Source of the DNA: Microbulbifer hainanensis
GTDB taxonomy: Bacteria; Pseudomonadota; Gammaproteobacteria; Pseudomonadales; Cellvibrionaceae
Direction: 5' to 3'
DNA length: 64,000 nucleotides
NCBI RefSeq assembly: GCF_014904735.1
Contig: NZ_JACZCR010000010.1
Span: forward strand, 62,001 to 126,000
The notes beneath the pieces were generated by a model. That model was not told the DNA's origin, ran no database searches, and was given only the letters and a program-made list of their open reading frames with translations. Each line of letters starts with the position of its first letter. Positions within the stretch are counted from its first letter, which is position 1. This document shows positions 63,311 to 64,000 of the stretch, in pieces. Position numbers and translations under genes: made by a program.

Positions 63311-64000
63311 ATGCGAGGAAACGGCATCAAACACTGGTTGTTGCTGGGGCTGCTGGCTGTGGGGCCGGCCAGCGCAGAGCCGCAGATTTACCAGCTCGAA
63401 AACAACCAGCTGCATTTCAGTTTCACCCCACAGCTGGGCGGCCGCGGCCTGGCCTTTGCCGCTGCAGGACAAGAGAACCTGCTGAAAGTCGGCGCGGCGG
63501 TGCAGCAACAGCCACAGCCACAGCCACCAATCAGCGCCGATGGCGACAACATCCCCTACCTCGGCCATATCGTCTGGCTGGGACCACAGAAGGCCTGGTG
63601 GCGCCATCAGTCCCTGAATACCGCACGCCGCGACGCCGGTGCGGACTGGCCGCCGGATCCCTTTACCGTGTTGGCCGGTAATACCCTGACCAAACTGAGC
63701 GACACCGAGGTGGAAATGATCGCCCCGGCCAGTCCGGTAAGCGGTCTCAGCCTGCACAAACAATTCGTCCTGGACGGCGACCGGTTGGTGCAGAGAGTAG
63801 AGGCGACCAATCAGCGCGAGACGCCGGTGAGCTGGGACCTCTGGTTCAATACACGGGTGCCGGCGGATACGCGCGTCTATGTGCCGGTGAAAGATTTCGA
63901 CAACGACCTGCGCATTGTGCCGATGAGTGAATCTGTAGCAGGGCCCGATGAATCTCGGCAGGCCGGGGGCTTTTTCGACTTTGCCCGTATCGGCTCGAAC
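63311..64000 (+). CDS. DUF4380-family secreted protein, N-terminal part (3' end outside window)
   Basis: An ATG at 63311 (GGGAAGG upstream) opens a frame that runs without a stop to the right edge, giving at least 230 residues. It has a signal peptide (IKHWLLLGLLAVGPASA) and beta-rich sequence such as NNQLHFSFTPQLGGRGLAF, YLGHIVWLGPQ and LHKQFVLDGDRLVQRVEATN. This matches the DUF4380 pattern, a beta-sandwich reminiscent of aldose-epimerase-like or GH-associated folds. A glutamine-proline stretch (VQQQPQPQPPIS) lies near residue 65. Function unknown; linkage to GH39 suggests a sugar-related role. Confidence 0.7.
   Translation, partial: MRGNGIKHWLLLGLLAVGPASAEPQIYQLENNQLHFSFTPQLGGRGLAFAAAGQENLLKVGAAVQQQPQPQPPISADGDNIPYLGHIVWLGPQKAWWRHQSLNTARRDAGADWPPDPFTVLAGNTLTKLSDTEVEMIAPASPVSGLSLHKQFVLDGDRLVQRVEATNQRETPVSWDLWFNTRVPADTRVYVPVKDFDNDLRIVPMSESVAGPDESRQAGGFFDFARIGSN

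Noticed and set aside
1..64000. Search for CRISPR arrays, tRNA/rRNA genes, transposases, phage genes and riboswitches
   Set aside because: No regularly spaced repeats, no cloverleaf or rRNA-like sequence, no transposase or integrase motifs and no recognisable riboswitch core were seen by eye; small non-coding RNAs cannot be excluded.

Overview
The window reads as a chromosomal segment of a marine or plant-polymer-degrading gammaproteobacterium of the Cellvibrio/Microbulbifer/Saccharophagus type. This rests on gene content (TonB-dependent receptors, SapC, flavin-halogenase-like proteins, many secreted or lipoprotein glycoside hydrolases, a cyo quinol oxidase) and on GC-rich DNA with strong third-position bias. 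The species cannot be named from sequence alone. No tRNA, rRNA, CRISPR array, insertion sequence or phage gene was seen.

Layout. (1) 1-4749: end of a LysR gene, a MocR-type regulator divergent from a TlpA-like thioredoxin gene and a cupin dioxygenase-like gene, then an MFS exporter. (2) 5115-9952: cyoABCDE on the minus strand, a complete bo-type terminal oxidase operon with overlapping genes. (3) 10174-15454: a more AT-rich accessory stretch with small membrane proteins, a broken VOC gene, GNAT, cupin and GFA genes, an orphan cytochrome-b-like protein and a decayed amine oxidase. (4) 16278-19550: an L,D-transpeptidase, an AGCS amino-acid:Na+ symporter and a LacI regulator. (5) 19638-26997, minus strand: TonB receptor, then SapC, a JmjC-like cupin, a flavin halogenase-like protein and DUF6445. 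(6) 27339-34576: a xylan/glucuronoxylan block (GH67 alpha-glucuronidase, GH3 and GH43 enzymes, mannonate dehydratase). Sites resembling the Xanthomonas xyl-box lie at the receptor and GH3 promoters. (7) 34970-63300: a large xyloglucan utilisation locus. It holds GH9, CE20 acetylesterase, aldo-keto reductase, GH35, a DgoR-like GntR regulator, GH95, a second TonB receptor, a second GH35, PA14-containing GH31, a second halogenase-like protein, GH74, a galactose-dehydrogenase-like SDR, dgoK, dgoA, an SGLT-type symporter and GH39. The window ends inside a DUF4380 gene.

How the genes work together (inference from families and order). GH74 and GH9 would cut the xyloglucan backbone. CE20 would remove acetyl groups, GH95 fucose, the two GH35 enzymes galactose and GH31 xylose. 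The TonB receptor would import oligosaccharides across the outer membrane. Released galactose would enter through the SGLT-like carrier and be oxidised by an SDR/DgoK/DgoA (De Ley-Doudoroff) branch, possibly under the DgoR-like repressor. The xylan block would remove methylglucuronate (GH67), xylose (GH3/GH43) and arabinose, with ManD feeding hexuronate into 2-keto-3-deoxygluconate.

The least understood part is the SapC/JmjC-like/halogenase-like/DUF6445 cluster. Three of its four proteins look like oxygenases. DUF6445 shows an HxD...H...R pattern typical of 2-oxoglutarate/Fe(II) enzymes.
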